A DNA stretch of 64,000 nt from an uncultured Pelagibacteraceae bacterium (lineage in GTDB: Bacteria; Pseudomonadota; Alphaproteobacteria; Pelagibacterales; Pelagibacteraceae), in the NCBI GenBank assembly GCA_902613915.1, contig CACMJB010000002.1, forward strand, positions 72,001 through 136,000. The letters run 5' to 3'. The translations under genes were made by a program, and so were the position numbers. This document shows, piece by piece, positions 46,474 through 54,606 of the stretch (position 1 is the first letter of the stretch; each line of letters begins with the position of its first letter). Below the pieces are notes generated by a model, which was not told where the DNA came from, did no database searches, and worked only from the letters and a program-made list of their open reading frames with translations.

Positions 46474-46534
46474 ATCTAAAGCTAACTGATACTAAAAAAT
46501 TTATCAAGTTATAAATATGTTACAGTTTTAAAGC

Positions 46535-47191
46535 TTATGTATTAAAATGTTTTTTTATGAATTGTAGTCCTAAACTAGATCCCTCAGTGGGTATACGATG
46601 TTCACAATTTTTAAATATTTTTGTTTCAATTTCGTAATTATTTTTTCCAAAAAATTCTTTCGCTTCTAAAAATGAGTCTATAGGTACAACTTGATCAAGA
46701 TCACCATGCATCAAAATTATATTTGGTCTAGAATTTATGTTTTTTGATAAATGTTTAGTGTCTATAATTCTACCAGAATAACCTATTACAGAATTTACTT
46801 TATCTTTTCGTTTTAATCCAGTTTGTAATGTGATCATACATCCTTGACTAAATCCTCCGATAATTATTTGATCTGCGATTAAATTATTTTTTTCTTTAAC
46901 TTCATCTATAAGTTTATTTAATTTATTCTCAGCAACCAAGGATTTAGCTAAAACTTGTTCTGGTGTTTGATCCATTAAATCAAACCATTGAAACCCGGAA
47001 GGACTTGCTGCACATTTTTCAGGAGCATCAGGACAAATAAATATTGTGTCAGGCAAATGAGCGCGCCAATAATTTGCAAGGATTGAGATATCATTCCCAT
47101 CTCCTCCATAGCCGTGGCAAAGAATTACAGCATTTTTAGGTTTATTTTTAGAAAGAGGTTCTAAAACAATTGTATTTAATGAATAGGTCAT
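46535..47191 (-). CDS. Phospholipase/carboxylesterase-type alpha/beta hydrolase
   Basis: A 218-residue serine hydrolase of the YpfH/acyl-protein thioesterase group. The N-terminal loop is LCHGYGGDGNDISILANYW, the nucleophile elbow is IIGGFSQGCMITLQ (Ser near 118), the Asp is in HGDLDQVVPIDSF, and the His is in NCEHRIPTEG. No signal peptide is present. The substrate may be short-chain esters or acyl groups. It is divergent from the HIG1 gene with 16 bases between the starts. Confidence 0.85.
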   Translation of the reverse strand: MTYSLNTIVLEPLSKNKPKNAVILCHGYGGDGNDISILANYWRAHLPDTIFICPDAPEKCAASPSGFQWFDLMDQTPEQVLAKSLVAENKLNKLIDEVKEKNNLIADQIIIGGFSQGCMITLQTGLKRKDKVNSVIGYSGRIIDTKHLSKNINSRPNIILMHGDLDQVVPIDSFLEAKEFFGKNNYEIETKIFKNCEHRIPTEGSSLGLQFIKKHFNT

Positions 47192-47207
47192 GATAGTAGA
47201 ATATTAA

Positions 47208-47408
47208 ATGTCTGAATTTTTTTTTAATTTTATTGGTTTCACTTTATTAGGTGCTGTAGCCGTTGTTTTAATAATGGGTATATATACTTTATTTAAGGGT
47301 GGAAGTACTAGTAAAAAATATTCTAATAAATTAATGCAATTACGTGTCTTACTTCAATTTATTGCAATTATAGTTTTGGTTCTTTTGGCTTATTTTTTCA
47401 AAAATTAA
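47208..47408 (+). CDS. HIG1-domain (twin transmembrane) protein
   Basis: A 66-residue inner-membrane protein with two helices (about 6-28 and 46-63) joined by a basic loop GGSTSKKYSNKLMQLRVLLQ, which is the signature of the HIG_1_N domain. Mitochondrial relatives (Rcf1/HIGD1A) help assemble cytochrome c oxidase and respiratory supercomplexes. A similar role here is inference; no oxidase gene is in the window. The 3' end overlaps the TlpA-like gene by four bases. Confidence 0.85.
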   Translation: MSEFFFNFIGFTLLGAVAVVLIMGIYTLFKGGSTSKKYSNKLMQLRVLLQFIAIIVLVLLAYFFKN

Positions 47409-47932
47409 ATATATTTTTTAATTAAGTTAATAAATTCATCGCTGACAAAATCTACTTCACCGATGACCCTACCAAATTCATCACCATTTTTATCGATCAA
47501 AATACTTGTTGGTAGTCCTCGCATTTTAAATTGTTTTACCAAATTCAATTCTGGATCATAGTAGGTATCTAAACTAGCTACACCAATACTTCTAAAAAAG
47601 TCTCTGACTTTAAGTTTATTAGGTTGTTCCATATTAATGGCATAAACTTTAACTTGTGGGAATTGATTAGTTAATTTTTCAAGCGATGGCATTTCTCTTT
47701 TACAAGGAGCACACCAAGTTGCCCAGAAATTCAAGATCATGATGTTGCCTTTTTTATTAGTTAAATCGACATCATTAAGATCTGAATCTTTAAATTTTAA
47801 TTCTTTAATTTGAGTCGGTTTTTCGTGAATTACTATATTTTTTGAAAAATCTTCTGCCCCATAAAGATTATGGCTAAGCAAATATAGAAGGATTATGTGA
47901 ATATAGATTTTAAAAGATTTACTAATTTTCAT
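47405..47932 (-). CDS. TlpA-like thiol:disulfide oxidoreductase
   Basis: A 175-residue periplasmic thioredoxin-fold protein, probably held by its N-terminal hydrophobic segment (about 8-25, IHIILLYLLSHNLYGAED). The redox motif WATWCAPCKREMPSLEKL is near residue 70 and the cis-Pro loop is MRGLPTSILIDKNG. This family reduces cytochrome c or CuA centres, or acts in general thiol exchange. Adjacent HIG1 makes a cytochrome oxidase link attractive. It is divergent from argH (30 bases). Confidence 0.87.
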   Translation of the reverse strand: MKISKSFKIYIHIILLYLLSHNLYGAEDFSKNIVIHEKPTQIKELKFKDSDLNDVDLTNKKGNIMILNFWATWCAPCKREMPSLEKLTNQFPQVKVYAINMEQPNKLKVRDFFRSIGVASLDTYYDPELNLVKQFKMRGLPTSILIDKNGDEFGRVIGEVDFVSDEFINLIKKYI

Positions 47933-47962
47933 ATTAATTTAAATTAGAAATAACACAGTAAA

Positions 47963-49348
47963 ATGAAAAATAAAAACAAAACTGTTTGGTCAAATAGATT
48001 TAAGAGTAAAACGTCCCAATCTTTTCAAAAGATAGGGTCTTCAATTCATATTGATAAAAGACTTTATGAACAAGATATAGCTGCGTCTATTGTGCATACT
48101 CAAATGTTATCAAAACAAAAGATCATTAAAAGTGAGGATGCCAACAAAATTATCAATGGTCTTAAAAAAATTAAAGCACAAATAGATAAAGGTAATTTTG
48201 AATTTAAAGAAAAATTTGAGGATATTCATTTAAACATTGAAAAAGCACTATTTGATATTATAGGTCCTTCAGCTGGATATATGCACACTGCTAGATCAAG
48301 AAATGATCAAGTGGTTACTGATTTTAAATTATGGATCAAAGATGCGTCTAAAGAAATTTTAAAAGATATTTCTTTATTAATGAAAAATTTGCTTAAAAAA
48401 GCAGAAAAAAATACAGACACAGTGATGCCTGGATTAACTCATTTAAAAAACGCACAGCCAATTTCATTTGCACATTATCTTTTATCTTATTTTGAAATGT
48501 TAAAGAGAGATAAAAAAAGATTTGAAAATAACCTAAACCTTTTGGATGAATGTCCTCTTGGATCAGCTGCGTTATCTGGAACATCGTATAAGATAGATAG
48601 AACTTATACTGCAAAAAAACTCGGGTTTAAAAAACCGACTGATAATTCTATCGACTCTGTATCTGATAGAGATTTTGCAATAGATTTTTTATACGCTTCG
48701 GCTGTTTGTGCAATGCATCTTTCAAGATTAGCAGAAGATTTTATTATTTATAATTCTGATGCTTTTAAATTAATCTCTTTTAAAGATAGCATGCTGACAG
48801 GTTCTTCAATAATGCCACAAAAGAAGAATCCTGATCCTGCAGAACTTATAAGAGGGAAAGTTGGAATTAATTATGGGAAACTGAATGCAATTTTAACAAT
48901 CATGAAAGGTCTTCCTATGTCATATTTTAAAGATATGCAGGACGATAAAGAATTAGTTTTCAGTGGTTTTGATACTTTAAAAGATACTCTAAACATGAGC
49001 GCTGAATTAGTTAATTCAGTTTATGCAAATAAATCAAACATGCTTTTTATGGCTAACCAAGGTCATACGACGGCTACTGACTTTGCAGACTATCTTGTTA
49101 AGAATAAAAATTTATCTTTTAGAGAGTCTTATTCTATTTCAGCTAAACTTGTAAATTTTGCAGAAAAAAACGAAAAATTATTATCTGAATTAAGTCTGGA
49201 AGAAGTCAAAAAATTTTATAAAAATTTAGATAAAAGCGTTTTAAAAGTATTTGATGTTAAAAATTCTATGAATATGAAAAAATCTCATGGAGGAACATCT
49301 ATAATTAATGTTAAATCAATGATAAAAAAATATAAAAAGGAAATTTAA
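47963..49348 (+). CDS. argH: Argininosuccinate lyase
   Basis: The last enzyme of arginine synthesis, splitting argininosuccinate to arginine and fumarate. The 461 residues are full length. Signatures: HTARSRNDQVVTDFKLW, TVMPGLTHLKNAQP and the fumarase/aspartase loop TGSSIMPQKKNPDPAELIRG (about residues 273-292). It begins an operon argH-lptM-lysA-plsC with minimal gaps; the next small gene starts inside its stop codon (TAATG). Confidence 0.97.
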   Translation: MKNKNKTVWSNRFKSKTSQSFQKIGSSIHIDKRLYEQDIAASIVHTQMLSKQKIIKSEDANKIINGLKKIKAQIDKGNFEFKEKFEDIHLNIEKALFDIIGPSAGYMHTARSRNDQVVTDFKLWIKDASKEILKDISLLMKNLLKKAEKNTDTVMPGLTHLKNAQPISFAHYLLSYFEMLKRDKKRFENNLNLLDECPLGSAALSGTSYKIDRTYTAKKLGFKKPTDNSIDSVSDRDFAIDFLYASAVCAMHLSRLAEDFIIYNSDAFKLISFKDSMLTGSSIMPQKKNPDPAELIRGKVGINYGKLNAILTIMKGLPMSYFKDMQDDKELVFSGFDTLKDTLNMSAELVNSVYANKSNMLFMANQGHTTATDFADYLVKNKNLSFRESYSISAKLVNFAEKNEKLLSELSLEEVKKFYKNLDKSVLKVFDVKNSMNMKKSHGGTSIINVKSMIKKYKKEI

Positions 49349-49458
49349 TGAAAATTATTGCTACATTTTTCATAATAATATTTGTCCTTTCAAGTTGTGG
49401 AAAAAAATCTGAACCTAAATATCAAGGTAAAATTAATCAGATAAATATAATCTCATAA
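49348..49458 (+). CDS. lptM: Small lipoprotein, LptM-like
   Basis: A 36-residue lipoprotein. The signal peptide MKIIATFFIIIFVLSS ends at a lipobox with Cys17 (LSSCGKK). The short Lys-rich remainder matches the layout of YifL/LptM, small lipoproteins located just before lysA in alphaproteobacteria or near dapF in others. LptM promotes disulfide maturation of the LPS transporter LptD in E. coli; the same role is inferred, with support from position between argH and lysA. The ATG overlaps the argH stop and the lysA start is four bases away. Confidence 0.75.
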   Translation: MKIIATFFIIIFVLSSCGKKSEPKYQGKINQINIIS

Positions 49459-49462
49459 TCAA

Positions 49463-50692
49463 ATGCAAAACTTAAGATATGTTGGTAAAAATTTATTTAT
49501 TGAAAAGTTATCAATTAAAAATATCTTAAAAAAACAAAAAACACCTTTTTACATTTATTCAGAAAATCAAATAATTACAAATTTTCTAAAATTTAAAAAT
49601 ACATTTAAAAAAACTAATCCTTTAATTTGCTTTGCGGCAAAATCTAATAGTAATTTGAATATACTTAGAGTACTTGGAAAATTAGGTGCTGGTGCTGATG
49701 TAGTGTCAGGTGGTGAATTATTGAAAGCTCTTAAAGCAGGTATAAAAGCAAAAAAAATTGTTTTCTCAGGTGTAGGAAAAACTGAGGAAGAATTGAAAAT
49801 AGCTATTAATAAAAATATTTTATTAATTAACTGTGAGTCAGAAAGTGAGGCCAAATTAGTAAATAACTTAGCAAAAAAATTAAGAAAAAAAGTTTCAATA
49901 GGATTTAGATTAAATCCTAATGTTGACGCAAAAACACATAAAAATATATCAACTGGTAAGGCTGAAAATAAATTTGGATTGTCAATTAAGAGTTTTAAGA
50001 TTTTTCTTAAAACAATTAATTCTCTAAAAAATATTAAGCTAGATGCTCTAAGTGTTCACATTGGAAGCCAGATCCTAAATGACGCTCCATTCAGAAAAAC
50101 TCTAAGTGTGATGAGTAATCTAATTAAAGAATTAAGACTTAATTTAAATTATGTAGATTTAGGAGGTGGATTTGGAATAAATTATACAAATAAAGAAAGG
50201 CCAATTAATCTTAATAAATATTCTAAACTTGTAGAAAATTTTTCAAAAAAATTAAATTGTAAAATAATTTTTGAACCAGGTAGATCAATAATAGGAAATA
50301 CTGGTCTTTTAGTAAGCAAAGTACAATTCATAAAAAAAGGAGCTAATAAAAACTTTATTATATTAGACGCTGGTATGAATGATTTTATGCGCCCTGCTTT
50401 GTATGATGCATTTCACCAAATTATTCCTGTTTCTAAAAATTCAGCAAAGTCAAAAGGTAAAATAGAATTTGTAGGACCTATTTGTGAAAGTACTTGCAAA
50501 TTTGGAATATATAAAAATTATCAGAAAATAAATGAAAACGACTTTATAGCTATTACTAATGTAGGAGCCTACGGTTCATCATTATCCTCTAACTATAATA
50601 CTAGACCATTAATTGCTGAAATTTTAATCAATAAAAATAAATTAAGATATATTAGAAAGAAACAAAATTTACTAAAATTGATTAATTCTTAA
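49463..50692 (+). CDS. lysA: Diaminopimelate decarboxylase
   Basis: This fold-type III PLP enzyme makes lysine from meso-diaminopimelate. The 409 residues contain the PLP Lys in FAAKSNSNLNILRVLG (about residue 53), the Gly-rich VDLGGGFGINY, EPGRSI and the substrate Cys loop VGPICESTCKFG. Length and motifs are standard. It follows the lptM-like gene by four bases, and its stop overlaps plsC (TTAATG). Confidence 0.96.
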   Translation: MQNLRYVGKNLFIEKLSIKNILKKQKTPFYIYSENQIITNFLKFKNTFKKTNPLICFAAKSNSNLNILRVLGKLGAGADVVSGGELLKALKAGIKAKKIVFSGVGKTEEELKIAINKNILLINCESESEAKLVNNLAKKLRKKVSIGFRLNPNVDAKTHKNISTGKAENKFGLSIKSFKIFLKTINSLKNIKLDALSVHIGSQILNDAPFRKTLSVMSNLIKELRLNLNYVDLGGGFGINYTNKERPINLNKYSKLVENFSKKLNCKIIFEPGRSIIGNTGLLVSKVQFIKKGANKNFIILDAGMNDFMRPALYDAFHQIIPVSKNSAKSKGKIEFVGPICESTCKFGIYKNYQKINENDFIAITNVGAYGSSLSSNYNTRPLIAEILINKNKLRYIRKKQNLLKLINS

Positions 50693-51405
50693 TGCAATTT
50701 TTAAAATCTTTAATCTTTAATATTTTTTTATTTGCTGGGCTCATAACAATTTTTATCCTAGCTATACCAACATTAGTTCTGCCTAGTAAATTCACAATAT
50801 TTTTTGGTAGAGTGTCAGCTAAGTACATAGTTTTTCTAATAAAAATTATTCTTCATTCAAAAGTAATATTTCATGGCGTTGAAAATTTAAAAAAGGTAGA
50901 TAATTTTTTTGTTGCTTCAGCTCATCAATCTATGTTTGAGACTTTTGCCTTTCAAATTCCATTAGATGGTCCAGTATTTATTTTAAAAAAAGAACTATTA
51001 AATATTCCGCTATTTGGTTGGTATTTAAGAAAAATAGGATCAATCGCAATAGTTAGGCAAACAACTACAAAAGAAAATTTAAACTTTTTTGATAAAATTA
51101 AAAAAACAATAGATAAAAGTAAAAGACCTTTACTTATATTTCCTCAGGGGACTAGAGTAAAACTTGATGAACGACCGCCGTTTAAGAAGGGGGCCGGTAG
51201 AATTTATAAAGCCTTAAATTTACCCTGCATACCTGTGGCTTTAAACACTGGAAAAGTTTGGCCAAAAAATAGTTTTATGAAATATACAGGTGATATACAT
51301 ATTTCATTTTTAGAACCCATCATGCCTGGTAAAGAAAGCGATGAATTTGTCAAAGAAATAGAAGATAAAATTTATACTGAGATAAAAAAATTAGAGATTA
51401 GATAG
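50692..51405 (+). CDS. plsC: 1-acyl-sn-glycerol-3-phosphate acyltransferase family
   Basis: A 237-residue inner-membrane acyltransferase that makes phosphatidic acid from lysophosphatidate. An N-terminal membrane helix (about 1-25) is followed by the active-site motif ASAHQSMFETFAF: the His and an acidic residue four positions on, here Glu rather than the canonical Asp (HX4E). The acceptor motif is FPQGTRV in place of FPEGTR. Both variants occur in some alphaproteobacterial enzymes as I recall. It overlaps the convergent dehydrogenase gene by 15 bases. Confidence 0.85.
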   Translation: MQFLKSLIFNIFLFAGLITIFILAIPTLVLPSKFTIFFGRVSAKYIVFLIKIILHSKVIFHGVENLKKVDNFFVASAHQSMFETFAFQIPLDGPVFILKKELLNIPLFGWYLRKIGSIAIVRQTTTKENLNFFDKIKKTIDKSKRPLLIFPQGTRVKLDERPPFKKGAGRIYKALNLPCIPVALNTGKVWPKNSFMKYTGDIHISFLEPIMPGKESDEFVKEIEDKIYTEIKKLEIR

Positions 51406-52455
51406 TATAGAATTAGAACATTTAATGGTATCAGCGTTCCCGCCTAAATCTTTAGTTCTGTTATTTTTTTCACTTAAAGATTTTTCAATAGCTTGAACGA
51501 TTGAATTGGAGGCTTGTTTTTCTCCTAAATAATCTAACATCATTGCGCCGGACCAAATTTGACCTACAGGGTTTGCAATTCCTTTACCAGCAATATCGGG
51601 GGCTGAGCCATGCACTGGTTCAAATAGAGATGGAAATTTATTTTCTGGATTAATATTACCAGATGGAGCAATTCCAATAGTTCCAGTGCAAGCAGGTCCT
51701 AAATCAGAAAGGATGTCTCCAAATAAATTAGATGCGACTACTACATCAAACCATTCGGGATTAAGTACAAATCTTGCTACCAAAATATCTATATGAAACT
51801 GATCTGTTTCAATATCTGGATAATTTTTCTTCATCTGATTAAAACGCTCATCCCAAAATGGCATCGTTATTGAAATTCCATTTGATTTTGTTGCATTGGT
51901 TAATTTTTTTCTTTTTCTTTGTTTAGCTAGTTCAAAAGCAAATTTTTGAACTCTGTCTATTCCGTGTGCAGACATTATTGTTTCTTGGACGGCTATTTCT
52001 CTTTCTGTATTTTTAAACATTCTTCCACCAACTGAAGAATACTCACCCTCCGTATTTTCTCTGACAATCAACATGTCGATATCACCTGGTTTTTTGTTTG
52101 CTAATGGCGGTTTAATCCCAGGAAATAATTTTACAGGTCTAAGATTAATATATTGATCAAACTCTCTTCTAAACTGAAGTAGAGAACCCCATAAAGAAAT
52201 ATGGTCAGGAACTTGGTCTGGCATACCAACTGCTCCAAAAAATATAGCATCATGTTTTTCTAATTTTTCTTTCCAGTCATCTGGAAGCATTTTCCCGTGT
52301 TTTTCGTAATAATCACAAGAGGCAAAATCATATTCTGTAAAATTTATTTTAAATTGATGCTTTTCTGCAGCATCTTTTAAAACTTTTAAGCCTTCAGGAA
52401 CTACTTCTTTTCCTATTCCGTCGCCCGGTATTGATGCAATATTATATTCTTTCAT
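51391..52455 (-). CDS. Isocitrate/isopropylmalate-type dehydrogenase, TtuC/DmlA-like
   Basis: A 354-residue NAD-dependent decarboxylating dehydrogenase. The N-terminus ASIPGDGIGKEVVPEGL and the substrate-binding segment SLLQFRREFDQYINLRPVKL match tartrate/D-malate dehydrogenases (TtuC, DmlA) better than LeuB. The Mg/substrate motif is VVASNLFGDILSDLG, and EPVHGSAPDIAGKGIANPVG is the cofactor loop. The true substrate may be tartrate, D-malate or 3-isopropylmalate. It ends a minus-strand run hisC-tyrA-this, three bases after tyrA. Confidence 0.85.
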   Translation of the reverse strand: MKEYNIASIPGDGIGKEVVPEGLKVLKDAAEKHQFKINFTEYDFASCDYYEKHGKMLPDDWKEKLEKHDAIFFGAVGMPDQVPDHISLWGSLLQFRREFDQYINLRPVKLFPGIKPPLANKKPGDIDMLIVRENTEGEYSSVGGRMFKNTEREIAVQETIMSAHGIDRVQKFAFELAKQRKRKKLTNATKSNGISITMPFWDERFNQMKKNYPDIETDQFHIDILVARFVLNPEWFDVVVASNLFGDILSDLGPACTGTIGIAPSGNINPENKFPSLFEPVHGSAPDIAGKGIANPVGQIWSGAMMLDYLGEKQASNSIVQAIEKSLSEKNNRTKDLGGNADTIKCSNSILSNL

Positions 52456-52458
52456 AAA

Positions 52459-53355
52459 TTAATTCCTACCAAAACCAGGTTTATCTGTATCTTGCCCAGC
52501 TTCAATAATCTCTTTTCTTACTTTTTTAGTCGATGAGAATATTTCTAGAAGTTTTTTACTATCTTTATTTTTAATAGCATTTTTAATTTCTTCAAGATTT
52601 TTAGAATAATTATCTAGTACCTTTAAAATGTTATCACTGTTATCTATAAAAATATCTTTCCACATTAAAGGGTCAGATGCTGCAATTCTTGTAAAATCCC
52701 TTAATCCACCAGCGCTGTACTGAATAACATCATCTTTAAATTTATCTTCATTGTTAATTGCAGTTTTAACAATACTGTAAGCTACTGCATGTGGTAAATG
52801 ACTTGTTAGTGATAAAATATAGTCATGATCTTCAAATGACATGAGTTTTACTTTACTTCCAAGACTAGACCAAAACTTTTCTAGTTCATTAATTTTGTCT
52901 TTATTAGCTTTTTTATCAGCCGATAAGATGCACCATCTATTATTAAATAAACTTGCAAAACCAGCCTCGGGTCCACTGTACTCAGTTCCTGCTATAGGAT
53001 GTGATGCAATCCAATTAACATTTTTAAGATTTAAGTTGTTAATAATTTTATTTACTTCTTTTTTAGCAGAGCCTGTATCAGTTAAAATCACGTTTTCTTT
53101 CAAATTAGAATGAATAGAAAGAAGTATTTCCTTATAGCCACTTAATGGAGAAGCAATAATTACTAGATCAGAGTCTTTAACTACATCCGATATATTATTA
53201 CTTGTTTCAACTGAAAAGTTGTTTTTTAAATAATCAGTTACTTTTGAAGACTTATCATAAACACTAATTTTAGATGCTAATTTTTTTTCATTTACAGCTC
53301 TTAAAATTGAAGAGCCGATCAAACCACAACCAATAATACAAATCTTACTAAACAT
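52459..53355 (-). CDS. tyrA: Prephenate/arogenate dehydrogenase
   Basis: A 298-residue NAD(P)-dependent enzyme of tyrosine synthesis. The Rossmann loop is IIGCGLIGSSILRAV (residues 7-21), and the active-site region is ASHPIAGTEYSGPEAGFASL, containing the catalytic His. No chorismate-mutase or ACT domain is visible, so it is the short cyclohexadienyl-dehydrogenase type (TyrC-like). It overlaps hisC by eight bases, a pairing seen in alphaproteobacteria where the HisC-type transaminase also serves aromatic amino acids. Confidence 0.9.
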   Translation of the reverse strand: MFSKICIIGCGLIGSSILRAVNEKKLASKISVYDKSSKVTDYLKNNFSVETSNNISDVVKDSDLVIIASPLSGYKEILLSIHSNLKENVILTDTGSAKKEVNKIINNLNLKNVNWIASHPIAGTEYSGPEAGFASLFNNRWCILSADKKANKDKINELEKFWSSLGSKVKLMSFEDHDYILSLTSHLPHAVAYSIVKTAINNEDKFKDDVIQYSAGGLRDFTRIAASDPLMWKDIFIDNSDNILKVLDNYSKNLEEIKNAIKNKDSKKLLEIFSSTKKVRKEIIEAGQDTDKPGFGRN

Positions 53356-54430
53356 TTAATATCTTCTTCATTTTTGAAATTAATTTTCTATTTTCTTCAC
53401 TTTTTCCAATTGTTATTCTAAGTGAATTCTTAATACCATAAATGTCCATCTTACGAACTAAAATTCCTGCTTTAGCTAACAATTTAAAAACTTTTGATGA
53501 ATTAATTTTTACTTTATCAAAATTAACTAATAAAAAATTACTGTAACTTTTGTTAGTTTCAATTTTCATTTTTTCAAATTCATTAAACATTTTTTTATTC
53601 CAGCTATTAACGTGCTTAATTTCTTTATTTAGCCATGTGGTATCTTTAATCGCTGCAGAAGCGGCAAATAAAGCTGCGCTATTAATGTTAAAAGGTGGTT
53701 TAATTTTATTTAATATATCAATAATTTCTTTTGATGCATAACCCCAGCCTACACGTAGTCCGGCTAAACCATAAATTTTTGAAAATGTTCTCGTCATAAC
53801 TACATTCTTAAATTTTGAAAATAATTTTAATGCTGAAGAATAATCTTTTTGTTTCACATACTCGAAATAAGCATCATCAACAACTAACAAAATATCACTC
53901 CTTAATTTTTTTCTTAAAAATAATAAATCTTTTTTACTTACGTAAGTTCCAGTAGGATTATTGGGGTTAGCGATAAAAACAATTTTTGTTTTTCTGGTAA
54001 CCTTTTTTAAAATATCTCGCACTGAAACTTTAAAGTTATCTTCCTTAGAATAAATAACCTTTGCGCTATTCATGCGGCTGTAAATTCTGTAAATGATAAA
54101 GCTAAATTTTGGTACAATCACTTCATCACCCTTCTTAAGGTAAGCTTTGCAAATTAATTCAAAAATTTGGTCAGATCCTGCCCCTAGAATTATTCTATTT
54201 TTATCTAGCTTAAATTTATTTCCTAAACTCTCTCTTAAGTAGCTGCCATCTGAGTCGGGGTATCTAGCAAAACTTTTTGAAACTTTTATATACTCTTTTT
54301 TTGCTTTTGGACTTGGGCCAAGTGCGGACTCATTGGCTGATAGTTTAATCCTAGCTAGTTTCTTTTTAAAGAAGCTCATTCCAGCTACGTATTTTTGAGC
54401 ATTTATATTATTTGGTTTGGGTAACTTCAT
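53348..54430 (-). CDS. hisC: Histidinol-phosphate/aromatic aminotransferase
   Basis: A 360-residue fold-type I aminotransferase. Motifs in order: RIKLSANESALGPSPKAK, ILGAGSDQIFELICKAY, FIANPNNPTGTYVSKKD, VVDDAYFEY (Asp for the pyridine nitrogen) and TRTFSKIYGLAGLRVGWG (Schiff-base Lys near 219). Standing with tyrA, it may transaminate histidinol phosphate, prephenate or phenylpyruvate. It is divergent from metX; the gap holds the metX promoter and riboswitch. Confidence 0.92.
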   Translation of the reverse strand: MKLPKPNNINAQKYVAGMSFFKKKLARIKLSANESALGPSPKAKKEYIKVSKSFARYPDSDGSYLRESLGNKFKLDKNRIILGAGSDQIFELICKAYLKKGDEVIVPKFSFIIYRIYSRMNSAKVIYSKEDNFKVSVRDILKKVTRKTKIVFIANPNNPTGTYVSKKDLLFLRKKLRSDILLVVDDAYFEYVKQKDYSSALKLFSKFKNVVMTRTFSKIYGLAGLRVGWGYASKEIIDILNKIKPPFNINSAALFAASAAIKDTTWLNKEIKHVNSWNKKMFNEFEKMKIETNKSYSNFLLVNFDKVKINSSKVFKLLAKAGILVRKMDIYGIKNSLRITIGKSEENRKLISKMKKILNV

Positions 54431-54489
54431 TTCTTTATGTAATATCTAAATTGTAAGAGTTTTTCTATAAGTCTTTATCTTATATAAAA

Positions 54490-54518
54490 TTGACAAGTTT
54501 GTGTTGATTTAGTAAATA
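54490..54518 (+). promoter_or_regulatory. Putative metX promoter
   Basis: Perfect TTGACA (54490-54495) with TAAATA (54513-54518), spacing 17. The start point is predicted at about 54525, the first bases of the aptamer. Confidence 0.5.
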
Positions 54519-54522
54519 GATA

Positions 54523-54575
54523 TCGCGCTGATTTAACCGTATTGCAAGCGCATAATAAATTTAGCTAAAAAGGGA
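54523..54575 (+). promoter_or_regulatory. SAM-II riboswitch aptamer upstream of metX
   Basis: The segment contains TCGCGCTGATTTAACCGT, ATTGCAAGCGCATAATAAAT and TTAGCTAAAAAGGGA, nearly identical to my memory of the marine metX SAM-II aptamer used for the crystal structure. The P1 stem GCGC/GCGC-like (CGCGCT with AGCGC) and the 3' AAAAAGGG pseudoknot strand are present. Binding of S-adenosylmethionine should switch off the methionine biosynthetic genes metX-metW. Confidence 0.9.
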
Positions 54576-54578
54576 GAT

Positions 54579-54604
54579 GCCCAGTTTAGCTGGGCTTTTT
54601 TTTT
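54579..54604 (+). terminator. Intrinsic terminator of the SAM-II riboswitch
   Basis: GCCCAG (54579-54584) pairs with CTGGGC (54590-54595), loop TTTAG, followed by nine T. It ends two bases before the metX ATG. AGCTAAA of the aptamer (54563-54569) is the perfect complement of TTTAGCT (54585-54591), offering an antiterminator pairing when SAM is absent. Confidence 0.85.
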
Positions 54605-54606
54605 GG

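Noticed and set aside
54577-54606. Ten-codon N-terminal extension of metX
   Set aside because: It lies inside the riboswitch terminator, and AGGGAG touches the ATG without spacing. MetX homologues begin near residue 11 of that frame. It is kept only as a possible leader in the findings.
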